Source: Proteles cristata cristata (taxonomy: Eukaryota > Chordata > Mammalia > Carnivora > Hyaenidae). From it: DNA of 64,000 nucleotides. Every line of letters begins with the position of its first letter. Position 1 is the stretch's first letter. The stretch spans positions 434,001 to 498,000 of the forward strand of contig JAESUZ010002404.1 of the NCBI GenBank assembly GCA_017311185.1, written 5' to 3'. Under the pieces are notes generated by a model. That model made no database searches and had not been told where the DNA came from. It was given only the letters and a program-made list of their open reading frames with translations. Positions 1-11,971 of the stretch are shown here, one piece after another. A program made the translations under genes and the position numbers.

Positions 1-395
1 TGAGAAGATTGTGGCAATGGAACCAAAAGGGGCTTGGAGGAAACTCACACAGAGACTCCTGGCAAAAGGCTGTGGTCAGGAGAGCCTGTTCTGAATGGAA
101 CACAGAGCTTACTCTGAATTTGTTGAAAGTGCTTGGTGGAAAGATGTAATATCAAGATGCTCCAAGGATGGGCTCTTCCTGTAGAATCTTCTTCAATTGA
201 TGATTGGTTATTTAATTGCACAGTAGATAAAATTCTTCAGGGATTTTCTCTTATATACATGAAAATGTAGGTATTTGAAAGACAAATGAAAGCATATAGA
301 AATGACTAAAGGCAAAATGGCATCTTAGTCATTCAGATTAGCAAACAGATTTCTATTTGGCTAATTCATATAGGATTGGTTGCAAATAGGGGACA
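1..395. other. Unique sequence, nothing recognised
   Basis: AT-rich single-copy-looking DNA. No repeat signature, no long open frame and no RNA gene seen on either strand. Confidence 0.5.
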
Positions 396-556
396 TTTAC
401 TGTGTACCATACACCATGCTAAATACTTTATGTGCATTTTATATTAAATCCTCACAACACTCTGCGGTAGATGGTTTTATTATCCCAATCTGCAGTTGAG
501 AAAATTTAGGCTCAGCGACTTTTTGCCTGAAATCACACAGCAGGTTGTAAGGTCTT
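396..556 (-). repeat. MIR SINE (old)
   Basis: On the reverse strand it follows the MIR core: a block of the type 'aatcctcacaac..tct.cggtag' followed by 'ttattatccc', 'gagaaaatttaggctcag' and 'cacacagcaggt'. Diverged, with no tail or target duplication visible. Confidence 0.7.
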
Positions 557-759
557 TGCGTGAAGGGACTCTGTGTCACCTCCCTTTGTTTCCATTTGTT
601 TGGGACATGATAGGGCCAACCACATGCTCGTTCATGACGATGGTGAGGGCATCTGACTTCTGACAAGGATGAGATTTCTCCCTTACTCACACCATTTACT
701 CCTCTGCTCCACTCTTAAATGTAATCTGCACAAGAATTCTCCCACTGGACTTTTAAAAA

Positions 760-905
760 TACACCTTACCTTCCTTCCATGTCTGGGAAAGACAATAGTG
801 CCCTGAGCCTAATCTTGCATTAGTTCCCTTGTCTATAAAATTGGGATAAAATATGACTTTAGGAGAGGTGAGATGTAAATGTACATCACTTGTGAAAGCA
901 CATTG
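760..905 (+). repeat. MIR fragment (weak)
   Basis: Contains a degraded copy of the 'cagtttccttgtctgtaaaatggggataa' block, here around 826-850, in forward orientation. Heavily mutated, so family assignment is tentative. Confidence 0.5.
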
Positions 906-1039
906 GAGGTTGTCAGTCATTATACATATGGAAGATGTTATTTCTATTAACACTGATGTTAAATATTAATAATAATGTTCACACTTCCCTGAGAAGTGGA
1001 CTACTTTCTCCTTAGTCTGGACATAGAGCAAAATTGATG

Positions 1040-1862
1040 TTTCTTGTTTGCATCTTGATTTTTAACACGTATTTCCTTTGCTGTATTTTTTATCCCCATA
1101 ACTTATCTATTCCATAACTAGAAGCCTGTATCTTCCATCCCCTTCAACTATTTTGCTTATCACCCCCCACCACCCTTCCCTATGGCAACATCAGTTTGTT
1201 CCCTGTATTTATGAGTCTGTTTCTACTTTGTTTCTTCTTCTTCTTTTTATTCTACATATAAGTGAAATCATATGGTATTTGTCTTTCTCCATCTGGCTTA
1301 TTTTACTTAGCATAATACCCTATTTGTTGTCATAAATGACAAGATCTCACTATTTTTTTTATAGCTCAGTATTATTCTATTGAATATATATACCACATCT
1401 TCTTTATCCACTTATCTATTGATAGACACTTAGATTGTTTTCATATCTTGGCTATTGTAAATAATGCAGCAATAAGTGCATATATCTTTTCAAATTAATG
1501 TTTTTGCTTTTCTTAGGTAAGTACCCAGAAATGGAATTAGTGGATCAGATGGTATTTATATTTTTAAGTTTTTGAGGAACCCCCATACTCTTTTTCATAG
1601 TGATTACAGCAATATACAATCCTACCTTCAATGCATAAGGGTTCCTTTTTCTCCACATCCTCACCAAACTTGCTATTTTTGTCGTTTTGATTCTAAGAAT
1701 TCTGACAGGTATAAGACAATATCTCACTGTGGTTTAAATTTGCACTTTCCTGATGATTAGTGATGTTGAGCATCTTTTCATGTAGCTGTTGGCCATCTGT
1801 CTTCTTTGGGAAAATGTCTATTCAGGTCCTCTACATTTTTTAATTGGATTATTTGCTTTTGA
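1040..1862 (-). mobile_element. L1 fragment, 3' UTR and ORF2 end, reverse strand
   Basis: Shows the reverse-strand L1 landmarks in order: 'catatggtatttgtctttctc', 'ggcttattttacttagcataat', 'ttcttctttatccactt', 'gatagacacttag', 'ctccacatcctcacca', 'ctgttggccatctgt' and a poly-T/ATTGGATT end. ORF2 is broken by many stops. More diverged than the L1 at 23.5 kb, so an older subfamily. No clear target duplication. Confidence 0.85.
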
Positions 1863-2690
1863 TATTTTAAAGATGGAAAGAGACAACTTTACTACTCTTT
1901 CCTTATCTTGACAAAGCTTGACTTTCAAGTTGGTTTTCTTGCTGTAGATGACAAAAAATTATTTTGAATGTCTGAAGCTGAATATTGCATTATTAATATT
2001 ACAACCCTCATCATCCACCACCCACAAATAGATGTCTTGTGTTGATTATAATGGGGACTGAAGACTCTCCTATTCTACCTTAAACTGGTGCTAATCAACA
2101 TGAGGTGCCTGGACAGAGACCTATCCATGAACTTTTTGTAATTAGCCTGTAAAAACATGCATTTAGAAATTGACAGCAAGCAGCTAGAAACATTGTATGG
2201 CAATTTGGGTAGTAATTATTAAATTCTGTTGAATCTCAGAATAGAAAATAATGGCTTGCGTTTGTCTTTTTTTATTTTATTAATAATAGATTTTCATTGC
2301 ATTTTCTAAAATATGCATCTGTAATGGATTGGATTTCTTTTTAAATATCATTTGCCATTGGTAGTTTGAGAATTCCTGCTTTATACCTAAAAGGAGGGAG
2401 TGCAGTTTCTAGCCTATTATACTAAGGATCCTTCCTGGCCTTAGGAAAATATGCTTACTTCCTTCTCAGAGATCACACCCTGAGTTATGGTCAAAGATTT
2501 TATTTTGACAGTCCACAAAAGGTCCCATATACTCTTTCCCCAGGGAAATAGGTGTCAGCTACCCCTTTCCACTTGCAAACTCAGAAGGCCACTTTAATTA
2601 TTGTTTCCTCAACAAGAATAGAATTTGCTTCTTGGCAGCTCTTGGCTTTCACTTCCAGATAGAGATGACTCGTAACTTAAAGATATGGCT
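1863..2690. other. Unique AT-rich sequence
   Basis: No recognisable repeat, RNA gene or coding signal. Several TAAT-type AT-rich words around 1990-2300 but nothing that supports a named feature. Confidence 0.45.
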
Positions 2691-2694
2691 CCTT

Positions 2695-2812
2695 AGGCAC
2701 CTCTTTACTATGAAGCAAAGATACTGGGGCTCAGAGCAGTTAAGCTCCTTGTTCTAGGCACATAGCTGTTACAGCTCAGAACCAAGATTTAAACCCTGGT
2801 CTGTTTTCCCCA
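2695..2812 (-). repeat. MIR fragment
   Basis: Reverse-strand MIR words 'actggggctcagagcagttaa', 'acatagctgttacagctcagaacc' and 'atttaaaccctggtctg' in the expected order. Confidence 0.7.
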
Positions 2813-2989
2813 AGAGCACATAATTGTTCTCGTTTATCACAATTTGTATTTTTGGTGGGATGAGGCAGATTCCCAAGGTTCCTCAAGGTGCCACACAGAA
2901 ACAGTTGAGGGATCTGGAGGAAGGGAGAGAAGAAGACAACCAGGCATGGTCAGGATGTGAGATGGGGGCAAGTAGGTTGGTAGAGTCAG

Positions 2990-3389
2990 ATATTGTTGTT
3001 TGTTGAAGCATGTCTGCCTCTCCCCAGTTCACATATACAATTTCTCACTCCCAGTACCTCAGAATGTGGCCTTCTATAGGGTCTTTTCAGAGGTAATCAA
3101 GTTAAATTAAGAACGTTAGGATGGGTGCTAATCCCATATCTCTTGTGAAAAGGGGAAAATTGGAGGCAGACCCATGAGGAGGGAAGATGATGTGAATAGT
3201 TGTAAGGAGAAGGTGGGTATCTCTCCAAGGAAAGACTAGATCCTCCATTCACAGCCACCAGAAGGAGCCAACCCTGCCAATACCTAGGTCTCAAAATGCA
3301 GCCTCCAGAACTGTGAGATGATGGTTTCTGTTGTTTAAGCCATCCAGCCTGTGTTACTTTGTTATGGCAGCCCTAGCAAACTAATACAG
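2990..3389 (+). mobile_element. Solo MaLR LTR, MLT1-like
   Basis: The 3' end carries the MLT1 signature: 'agcctccagaactgtgag', then 'tttctgttgtttaagcca', then 'tttgttatggcagccctagcaaactaatacaga'. The 5' part has the 'gtggccttctatagggtctttt.agaggtaatcaagtt' block. About 400 bp, the usual size for this LTR class. No internal region follows, so it is a solo LTR. Its age fits the shared mammalian MaLR expansion. Confidence 0.75.
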
Positions 3390-4430
3390 ACATCCTGGAC
3401 TGAAAAGCGTTCTGACAGAGCCATAGCTTTCAGAATGGATAACATCATTAAAGATTCCAGAGATGGCTGGTTCCCCCAGTGGGAGAGAGAGAGAACTTTC
3501 TGCCTGCTCAGACTGCCTACCCCATTAACATTTACTCATAGCCTGTCAGGGCAGAGTGAATGAGGATGTTCTTTTCAAGCTTGTCAACTTCCCAGCCCAG
3601 TTGCACCCCACTGCCCTGCCTCCCGATGAATTTCCGGCTATCAGTCATTCCTTCAGGCCAGGCCTCCATAGCCTCTCACAAAGCAGTTTTCACCAGGCAC
3701 AACTCTGTCAGTGTTAAATGTATTTTCAGCATTGCTTTCTATGGTGCATCCTTTTATAATAAATCGCCGTGGGTTAGCGCAACTCCTCATCTCATTCTCC
3801 CGGGAGATGCTGACACCACGAAGTTCCTCTGAGTTCTGCTGGAACGAAAGCCTGCTGAGAATGAGCAGGCTACCCAAGGGAGGAGACATGTATGGTCCAC
3901 GGAGGTTAAAGAGCAGGGCTCTGCTGGCTGTGGGGAGGCCATAGGAATAGGAAAAATGCTCAGGCTCAGAAGGGAATATTTTCATAAATGCTACTTGTCA
4001 TTCTGGCTGGAGGGTCCTTCTGACTACATGTAGAGGTCCTCGGAGCATCTTCTGGAAACTTCTTGGAGACTTCTTCACTCACCTTACAAAACAACCATTT
4101 ACATTTTTGGGCAGAAGAATTTCTCTGGAGGAATATTTTATCTTTTTTTTTTTTTTTTCTGTCATGGAAGTCATTATCAGAAAGTCTGCAGAGATGGTAA
4201 ATGTTGGTCACTTCCATTTGTCTTCTAGATCAGCTCTTCCTGTGGAAGGGCTGCGTTAAAATTACTTCAGAGTTTAAACAGTAAACAATCTTTGGTTTTT
4301 GCTACCTGAGGTACTGACTGAAGGCTCTGGAGTTATATATCAAGGAATTGCACTTTAAAAATATCCCCCGGTGACTGTAATTTACAGTCACGTTTGGGAA
4401 CCACAGTTGCTTATTTTTTACATTGCTATT
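3390..4430. other. Unique sequence with a poly(T) run
   Basis: No repeat family recognised. A poly(T) run lies at about 4143-4159. The overlapping open frames on both strands at 3560-3985 have no domain that I recognise and overlap each other, which points to chance. Confidence 0.4.
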
Positions 4431-4431
4431 C

Positions 4432-4645
4432 TATATATCTTTACTAATATTCATTGAGCATTTTCCCTGTTCTAGAACATGGGAAAAGACCTAGGAATAT
4501 AAGGATAAGAGGGACCATTTTTGTGTCAGGTTTAGTGGGAAAGAGAGGCTGGTAAGAGACATGATCCATACAGTTTAAGTGCATAGGTAGAATTAGGTCC
4601 AGGAAGGCAGTGAGCATTAAATCGGCTTTTGGAAGTAGGGCTGAG
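4432..4645 (-). repeat. Ancient mammalian interspersed repeat, family uncertain
   Basis: Has the pattern 'attcattgagcattttccctgttctagaacatggg' followed by an aaga/gaga-rich body and 'agtgagcattaaa'. The same layout recurs at 8800, 13480, 16735, 41886 and 53455. It resembles an L2/L3-age repeat, but I cannot name the family. Confidence 0.4.
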
Positions 4646-4657
4646 AGTGGGCTTAGA

Positions 4658-4875
4658 GCATTGGTTTCAATTGGAGATGATTTTGGCCCTAGGAAATATC
4701 TGGTAATGTCTGGAGACCCTTTTGGTTGTCACAAGTAAGTAGGGGGTGATACTGGTCAAGCGGGGAGAGGACAGAGCTTTCTCCTGAATATCCAATAATA
4801 CACAGGAAAGCACCCTGCAGCGAAGACTCATCTGGCCTCAAATGGCAATAGCACCGAGCTTGAGCAACCCTGGGT
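4658..4875 (+). repeat. MER20 DNA transposon (hAT-Charlie type)
   Basis: Full-length-looking, about 215 bp. Order of landmarks: 'gattttggccct.aggaaat', 'ctggtaatgtctggagac', 'ttttggttgtcacaa', 'gggggtgatactgg', 'tatccaataatacacaggaa', 'tggcaatagcaccgagcttgagcaaccctg'. Non-autonomous with no coding capacity. Confidence 0.8.
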
Positions 4876-5585
4876 TGGAAAAAGCTTTGTAGGGGGTGAA
4901 ATCAGCAAGCCACCCAAGGTGATGGAAAGGGTACTGCAGGGCAGAGGAGACAGTATATCTGACGGCCCAGAGACTTCGAGCAGGCACCTCCAGGGAGCTG
5001 TGAAACATGCAAGCTGGCACAGGCAATGATAGTGATGAGGGAAGAGGTCAGACAGGTCAGATGGGACGTGGGGTCCTTGCATTGCAGAGCGCGTTTCTTC
5101 CTCAAGGCTAGGGCAAGCCACGGAGGGCTAAGTGCTCCATTGCAAAAGCAAACCTGTATTGTAGAATTATTACTATAATAGAAGTTTGAGGGATACACTG
5201 AAGTGGAGAGCTGGGGGGTTGGGAAGACTCAGATTTCTGAACAAAGACATAGGCAAACATTTGCAAACCCAGATTAAGTCCAGGAGCTGAGAGAATGTGT
5301 CAGATTGAAAAGCGGGGTGGGAGGGGTGGGGAGGAGATGGAGGAGACTGGGAAACCTGGAGAGGTCAAGCCACTGCTTAAACATATACTTTTAAGCAACT
5401 TTGGTAGATTTGGACATTTTAGCAGAAGGTCTTGATAAATGCATCCTGCAACAATCCCTCTATATCATGGGGCTGCACACATCAGTGGTTACTGATGTGC
5501 CTTGCACCTCATTTCCCAAACACTACGTTTAGTTGAGCTTCCTCCCTGGTAGTAAGAACTGGACTGTCATCAATACTAGAGTAAG
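4876..5585. other. Unique sequence
   Basis: Several overlapping reverse-strand open frames of 62-98 codons at 4828-5198 share the same DNA in different frames and none has a recognisable domain. Part of the first frame is MER20. No repeat seen after 4876. Confidence 0.4.
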
Positions 5586-5589
5586 TGAA

Positions 5590-5735
5590 ATTTTATGCTC
5601 CATAATAGCGCTATGAAGTTGATTTTATCCCTAATTTATAAATTTGACAACTGAGATGCAGTGAGCTTAATTACACAAATAGTGTATCACTTAGCTCTTA
5701 TGGCAGAGCTGAGCTGCAGTCCCCACATCAGTGGC
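5590..5735 (-). repeat. MIR fragment
   Basis: Reverse-strand MIR layout: 'ttttatccctaatttata', 'gacaactgagatgcagtgag', 'acacaaatagtg' and 'ggcagagctgagctgcag'. Diverged. Confidence 0.6.
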
Positions 5736-6635
5736 TTATTGCTGTTTATGAGTTTATCGGGAGCTGAATGACCTTGCTGATCTTGGCTGGGCTCTCCCTT
5801 ATGCCTGTAGTCTTGGCCGAGAGGAGCTCTGTTCCACGTGGTCTCTCTTCTCAGGGTAACCTGATTACGTCCTCACAGCAGTGGCACAGAAGCAAGAGAG
5901 GAAGCAGAAATGGGGGAGCACTTTTTCAAGTCTCAGCTTCCAGCTTGCTAGTGCCGCACTGGCAAACCAAGTCCCTCTGCTGAGGCCAGAGGTAGGGGGA
6001 TGGGGCTGCAGGTTGCAGGACAGTAGGCACAGACAGGGAGGCTGTGAAGTTGGGCCATTCATCTGCTCGGTCTACCTCAGCAAGTAGTGGCAGGAGCCAA
6101 GATCTTAGCTGCTTTCGTCAGATTCCAAATGCTGTGCTTTTTCCACCAGATTCCCCTGCTTTGAGAATAAGAACAAAATAATAATAGTAATAAAAATATA
6201 TACATCAGGTAGGGCTTTGCACCAGTAAAAAATGCGGTTTCACATATGCTATTATCTCAGCCGAGGCTTAAAGCACAGCCCCTTGAGGCCAGCAGAACTG
6301 ACCACTCTGTTCAAGAGAAAAGGCAAACAGATATTTGGAAACATAAAGAGCTCATTTTCTTGGTAAGCAAAGGGTGCTTAGGCAGCTGTAAGGAAAAAAG
6401 AACTCGATGCAAAAGTGAGCAAAAGGCCACAAACAAGCAGTCTATAAAGAGAGAAACATAAATGGACAACAGGCATATAAAGGGATACATAATATCATCC
6501 AAAATAAAAGATGCCAAACGTAAAAAGTGAGCTTTATTTTCTTCTATCAGGTTGCCATAGACCTTTGAGATTCCATGATACCCCATGTTGCTCAGGGACA
6601 GGAATGACGGCAAGAAATGGGAAGCTTTCTATGTT
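5736..6635. other. Unique sequence
   Basis: No repeat, RNA gene or coding signature recognised. Short overlapping frames on both strands at 5768-6087 look fortuitous. Confidence 0.4.
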
Positions 6636-6639
6636 GTCG

Positions 6640-7225
6640 GTGGCAGAATAACTTGGTGTGATATACTTGGAGAGCAATTTTGGCAATAGTGAGAAACTAC
6701 ATGTATGAAATCCTTAACTAATTTGTTTTTAGGACTTTACCTGAGCGCTGCAAGTATACGAGTTTGTGGAGATAGATGTAGGGCATTCATGGCAGCATTA
6801 TTTGCAATAGCCAAACAATGGAAACACTACGAGCCAATATTAGAGAATGTGTGAGAGCATTTTCTTCAGTGTTATCTGGCCTGGAGGGTGGGTGTCTATG
6901 AGAATGAGGCAGGTCTCTATATCCTGACATGGAAAACCTAAGACATCTTGTGAGAGAAAAAGAATTGCAAGTCTGTGAAGGGGATATACAATTTTCATTT
7001 GTATGAAATAAAAATATACATATCCATGTTTGTGCCTGCGAAGAAAATATCTCACAGGACACCTGAAAAGCAGTTAATAGTGGCTAATTCTAGAAAGAAC
7101 CATGGGGTGGAAGAAGAAAAGGATAGCTCTACTCTCACTTCAGTTCCTTCCTTACTATTTGAATTATTTCCCTATAAACTTGTAAGGAAAAAACAAAACA
7201 AAACAAAAAAAAAAAACCAGACCCC
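6640..7225 (+). mobile_element. Old L1M 3' end
   Basis: Forward L1 landmarks: 'ggagagcaattttggcaatag', 'cattcatggcagcattatttgcaatagccaaacaatgg', a 'gaatgaggcaggtctctatat.ctgacatgg' block, and 'aagaaaatatctcacaggacacctg' leading to an A-rich end at 7187-7217. ORF2 end and 3' UTR only, heavily mutated. Confidence 0.75.
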
Positions 7226-7827
7226 AGAATGAAACATAACATGGAACAGATTGAGAGAAAGTTATTGCATTTGAGTATCATTTTTACTGGCATAGCTTAC
7301 CTTTTCTGTTGGCCATTTTGTTCAATTAGCAATCCTTTTTACTGCCTTCATCTACATCTGTTAGACGACTTTATTCTTGCTCAGCATTAATACTTGAGAA
7401 TGCCTGTGAATTGTTTCCAAGGAAACCCATCTATAACCAGAAGTTATTGGCATGAACTCCTATGGCCACAAATAGGGTCTTGTTTCTTAGCAACTGACCC
7501 AAATTTTCTCATTTTAATTAAAATCATACGTTTCCTTAAAAGCTTATTCACAGCAGCGATATGGAAGGTCACTTATCCTTGTTGATGAGATTCACCCCTT
7601 TGAAAAAAGGCTTTGGTGAGTGTGAAGTGAAATTCAAAAACATACTTCCCCCCACCAAGTCCAAGGGTGCCCTCTTTGTTAGGTGCATAAATCTGTCACT
7701 GCTTTCTACCCACCTTCAATCAACCCAATCTGGATCTCTGCCTGTGGCTTTCTCAAATAAAGCCTGTGAAGGGTAAATATGGATTCCTGGCCTGCCTACC
7801 CCTCAGGTTTTCTATCAAGACTGAATG
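7226..7827. other. Unique sequence
   Basis: No repeat or coding signal recognised. A 63-codon frame at 7394 and a 71-codon frame at 7561 overlap and have no known domain. Confidence 0.4.
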
Positions 7828-8013
7828 AGGGACGCCTGGGTGGCTCAGCTGGTTAAGTGTCTGACTTCAGATCAGGTCACGATCTCACTGTTTGTGAGTT
7901 CGAGCCCCACGTCGGGCTCTGTGCTGACAGCTCAGAGCCTGGAGCCTGCTTCTGAATTTGTCTTCCGCTCTCTGCCCCTCCCCTGCTCACACTCCATCTG
8001 TCTCCACCTCTCT
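7828..8013 (+). mobile_element. Felid tRNA-Lys SINE (SINEC_Fc type), tail missing
   Basis: Starts 'gggacgcctgggtggctcag', with the Pol III A box in the head and the B box 'gagttcgagccccacg' about 60 nt on. The body has the 'ctgacagctcagagcc' form. It stops in the pyrimidine-rich part at 'tctccacctctc' with no A-rich tail, so the 3' end is truncated or decayed. Confidence 0.9.
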
Positions 8014-8798
8014 GGTGACCGGTATTCAAGGCAGAGAGTACTGGCTGATCATGGCCCTCTTTTCCACAGAGTATTGACAGTCCTTCTTATTGTGTGGCTT
8101 TGGGAAGTCACAACCCTGTGCTGAAGCTGCCCTGTGGGGTGAAACCTACCACCCATCCTGGGTGAAGAGATCTGAAAACGTACAGCAGAAGTGTACATAT
8201 GATTACATGATCACCAACATTATGTGTCTCCTGAAATGGTCTGCAAAGAAGGACAGACATCACTTTTGTGGTATTTCTGACAAAGAAGGTTCATTCTAAA
8301 AAAAATTAGGAGGAAATATCAGACACATTTGGACTGGGGTCATTCTACAAAATAAGTTCAAATTGTCAAGGTCACAAAAGGCAATAAACAGAAGAACAGA
8401 ACATAGGGATTGATTAAAGCATCAGATCTTATCTCCAAAACTTCTCTGTTATCATAGAAATACTCCTGGAAGGAAACATTTTTGTTATTATCAGCTACTG
8501 AGACCCTCTGAGGATTCATTTTTGGGACTCCATGAGACTTTGTAATATGGGCTGAAGGCATTCTGGGAATGGAGAGGAGAAGGAGAGAGATGTAGGGAAG
8601 AGACTGTCACCCTAGGAGAGGCTACACAGGACACTTTGGCATCTTTGGGCAGGCAGAGGTCCTGTGAGGACTTTGGCTGTGTGCAGGAGGGAGACAGGAG
8701 CCCTGAGTTTGGATGGAAGAGGAGGCTGTGATTCAACCTCACCTACTGAGTCCAAAGTCCCAGCTCCCCTGAACAAACTGAGTGGGTTGTTTCCCAAT
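8014..8798. other. Unique sequence
   Basis: No repeat family recognised. Overlapping reverse-strand frames at 8358-8797 lack any recognised domain. Confidence 0.4.
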
Positions 8799-8799
8799 C

Positions 8800-9035
8800 A
8801 TTCGACAAGTATTTACTGGTGCTATTACAAGGGCTATAGCCTGTCAGCAGGACTAATTCCAAGTCTAACAGAGAGGTTGGTATGTGGACAGAAAGATAAA
8901 TCACATTAGGGAGAGTGCAGGGACTACGTTGTGTGCATCAGGAGATTTTATCTAATTTGGAGAGAGTTAGGGAAGGTTTCTTGAAGAAGGCTGACAACAT
9001 CTGATCTGAGATCTATAAAGATTAGCTATGGGTTC
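8800..9035 (-). repeat. Ancient interspersed repeat, family uncertain
   Basis: 'atcattcgacaagtatttactggtgct' matches the family whose ends read 'ttcattcaacaaatatttattgag'. The later 'agggaaggtttcttgaagaaggctgacaacatctgatctgag' block is the second landmark of the same family. Confidence 0.45.
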
Positions 9036-9141
9036 AGCAGGTAACAGGAAGCAAGAGATTTATCATCTGTAAAACAACAGGGTTGGATTTGATGATGACC
9101 AAGGTCCCTCCCAGCCTCATGGCTCCAGGCTTGATATCATG

Positions 9142-9400
9142 ATTCTTACCTCTCCTGCCTTTAAAGTTTTCTTGTAATTTTTATTTGAGAGAGAGAGCGA
9201 GCGAGCGAGCACAAGCGAGCAGGGGAGGAACAGAGAGAGAGGGAGACATAGAATCCAAAGCAGGCTCTAGACTCTGAGCTGTCACTACACAGCTCAGGGG
9301 CTCAAATTTACAGACCGCGAGATCATGACCTGAGCTGAAGTTGGACACCTACCTGACTGAACCATCCAAGTGCTTCTTTTATTACCTCTCCAGCCTTAAA
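9142..9400 (-). mobile_element. Felid SINE with target-site duplication
   Basis: Element at about 9166-9378, reverse strand: (GA)-rich tract with a GAGC sub-repeat, 'ctgagctgtca', 'gagatcatgacctgagctg', then a decayed head. Flanked by near-identical 'ttacctctcc(t/a)gcctt' repeats at 9146 and 9382, the target duplication. Moderately diverged. Confidence 0.9.
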
Positions 9401-10010
9401 CCCTTTCCTACCAGTAACAGGTTTGATTCCTGGGGACAAGAGGCCGTATTTTCACTGCTCTGAATCTCCCTAGCATAATCATTCTGGCTAATGGAGCATC
9501 TGCCAGGACTTTGCTGATGTGACTCCCAGTCGAAATGGTTAATGGGCTGTCTGCACCCTCAAGACTGGAAGGTGCACCCTCACTGAGTGCACTGTGGTTT
9601 TAGAGATGCTGTTTCATTGCCTGCTTTGAGGTAAATAAAGCCCCAGATGCTGGCAGACAGATGCTGAGGGGCCAGGTTTGTCAGGGCCACAAGGTGGCCT
9701 GAATCTTATCTGAGCCCAATTTCTTTGAAGTGAACTTCCATCGATTCATTCCTTCAGGCAAGAGAGCAATCTCATCCTTGCTGGGTGGCAGATGGTAAGG
9801 TCCTTAGTACTGGAGGTGAGGGGAAATTATGACAAGCCACTTTTGGCCCAATTGGCAAGCTGTCATGACTAATTATAACCCACCTGGACTCTCCAATATG
9901 GAGTGAGTTTTGTAAACTTGAGAAACAAAGGGAAGTGTGATCACAATATGACTTAAGAGAGGCATCTGCAAATGGACACTGGGAAGAGGCAGGGAGGCAG
10001 CATTTTACCT
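9401..10010. other. Unique sequence
   Basis: No repeat recognised. The stretch 9840-9890 contains 'catgactaattataaccc', an AT-rich homeodomain-like word in otherwise ordinary DNA. Confidence 0.35.
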
Positions 10011-10017
10011 GAGGCTG

Positions 10018-10190
10018 GGGAGCCTGGGTCTAAGACACACTAACTTGGATTGTACCCTCTAAGCCTTAGCTTTCTGGTCTATAAAATGGGGTCATGATAA
10101 TACCTTCCTCGGAAAGATTACTGTGGGATCAAGTGAAATAATGCAGGTTTTAGCATTCACTTTAGCACTTAATAAATTCTCAAGAAATGT
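10018..10190 (+). repeat. MIR SINE
   Basis: Forward MIR landmarks in order: 'gcctgggtctaagacac', 'agccttagctttctggtctataaaatggggtcatgataatacc', 'tactgtgggatcaagtgaaataatgcaggt', 'agcacttaataaattctc'. Confidence 0.75.
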
Positions 10191-10199
10191 TAGCAATTT

Positions 10200-10419
10200 A
10201 AAAAAAATTTTTTTTAATGTTTTATTTATTTCTAGGAGAGTGAGAGACAGCGTGAGCAGGGGAGGGTCAGAGAGAGAGGGAGTCACAGAGTGAAACAGTC
10301 TCCAGGCTCTGAGCTGGCAGTCAGCACAGAGCCCGACGCGGAGCTCCAACCCACGAACCGTGAGATCATGACCTAAGCGAAAGTCGGACGCTTAACCGAC
10401 TAAGCCACCCAGGCGCCCT
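10200..10419 (-). mobile_element. Felid SINE, 'gctggcagtcagcac' subfamily
   Basis: Reverse strand: 'aatgttttatttatttctaggagag', 'gagctggcagtcagcacagag', 'cgaaccgtgagatcatgacctaagcgaaagtcgg', and a nearly intact head ending 'ccacccaggcgccc'. Flanked by 'agcaattt' on both sides (10192 and 10421). Low divergence suggests a younger subfamily than the plain 'gctgtcagcac' type. Confidence 0.93.
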
Positions 10420-10424
10420 GAGCA

Positions 10425-11635
10425 ATTTTTTAATAATAATGATTATTAATCATTTTATGTGCTAACATTATAATAGGTTGACTGTTCAAAAAGTTCTTTA
10501 AGGATGACCAAAACACTTGAACACACAGATCATTCACAAAGAGCAGTTACAGCTAGAAACATCTGTCAAGATCATATCACCTGAGTTTCAGTTGTCTCAG
10601 CAATTTGGGGGTGATGAGCCCCTACCCTGCAAGATTGCTATGAAAATTAACCTACACCATTTTTATGGTGCTCCTGACAGAGACAATAGGAATCTAGGAT
10701 GCTCGCATGATGGCTGAAGACCAAGTTCTATGCAGAGAGACAGCCCTAGCCTGAAAAATGGGGGAAATGTCAGGCATAGGAAATGGAAGCCATTGGAGGG
10801 GATGTGGGCAGAGGAAGGCTCTTTAGGGCTGTGTCCTGGGATGCTGTGCAGCCGCCCTGAGGTTGCCCTCTCTTCACTTCATCCCAGACAGGAATTCAGA
10901 GTCCCTTTTCCTTGATCATGTGCCAATATTGAAATTAAGTATTATCTTCCTTGCACAAGCCACAGCCATACTGAAATGTCTAGTATTGATTCCTTTAAGG
11001 CAGAATAATAACCTAAGGATACTAGAAAATCAATCAACTTAAGCTAATCACCCTTTGGATGTTTGTATTTTCCTCCTGTATCTTTTACAGATGTTTCTCT
11101 CACAACTTTATCAAGTTTCCCCCAAGTATTTAAGTTAGCTTCCATAGCAAAAACAACTCTCTTTTCATACCAGAAGTTCCTAATTTTACCTAGGATTTAA
11201 TGAAATGATTCAATGGCAATAACAAGTACAACTGGAATACAGAGATTTAGGTATAGAGAAGACAGATTCTCTGTAGCACACAACTCAACTGGGGGACACA
11301 GCATGAGCAGACACACAAGGAGGAAGGTGACTAGCTGTGGGCATCTGGGTATCATGGGCACCACTCCATATATTTTACAGGAATGGAGAATAACAGCTAA
11401 GCCAACCAGTTGGCTAAGCAAGTCTGTAAAAGAGCTTCTGCTGTCCTTGCAGATGGCATGTTGCGCCATCCTTTCTCTTGGTGCATCTTGATGCACTGTT
11501 CTCTTTGTCAGGAAAGTCCTTCTCATCATTCCATCTCTCCCTCTTTTTGTCCAGGCCAATACTAATTTTTCTTTATGACTCTAGGAACTCTCTCCTTCTG
11601 CTTTATTCTTCTCTCCTTTCCCTAACCATTTGCTA
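10425..11635. other. Unique sequence
   Basis: No repeat seen. A 120-codon reverse frame at 11197-11559 is overlapped by a 92-codon forward frame. Neither has a recognised domain or a splice or promoter context, so both are treated as chance. Confidence 0.4.
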
Positions 11636-11639
11636 GACC

Positions 11640-11885
11640 CTTGTACACTTCTGTCTTTGCCATCTCCACAAGGTGGAAGGAGTCTACTTCCCTGCCCACC
11701 CTCCACTTGTACGAGAGCACACACACCACTCTAGGGCATTCAGTTGGTCACTTCTCTTGTCATTTCCACTAGCATTTGAGCATCTTGATGGCAGGGCCTA
11801 TGTCATATTCAACTTTGTTTCTTCAGCACCAAGCTCAGGGTCTGACACATAGTTTTTCACTAAAAATGTATTGAATGATCTCTAC
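11640..11885 (+). repeat. L2 LINE 3' end
   Basis: Ends in the L2 signature: 'gagcatcttgatggcagggcctatgtcat', 'caccaagctcagggtctgacacatag' and '..ctaaaaatgtattgaatga'. Non-coding remnant. Confidence 0.75.
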
Positions 11886-11971
11886 TTCTTCTGAAACTAT
11901 TATGCATTGTAGTTCAACCCTACAGTGTTGTAGCAGATAGATAATAACAGTCCAAAATTCAAAAGTAATTC

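Noticed and set aside
9190..9245. GAGC tandem repeat as an independent microsatellite
   Set aside because: It is the expanded GA-rich part of a reverse-strand SINE.
11197..11559. 120-codon reverse frame overlapping a 92-codon forward frame
   Set aside because: Antisense pair in unique DNA with no known domain; treated as chance.
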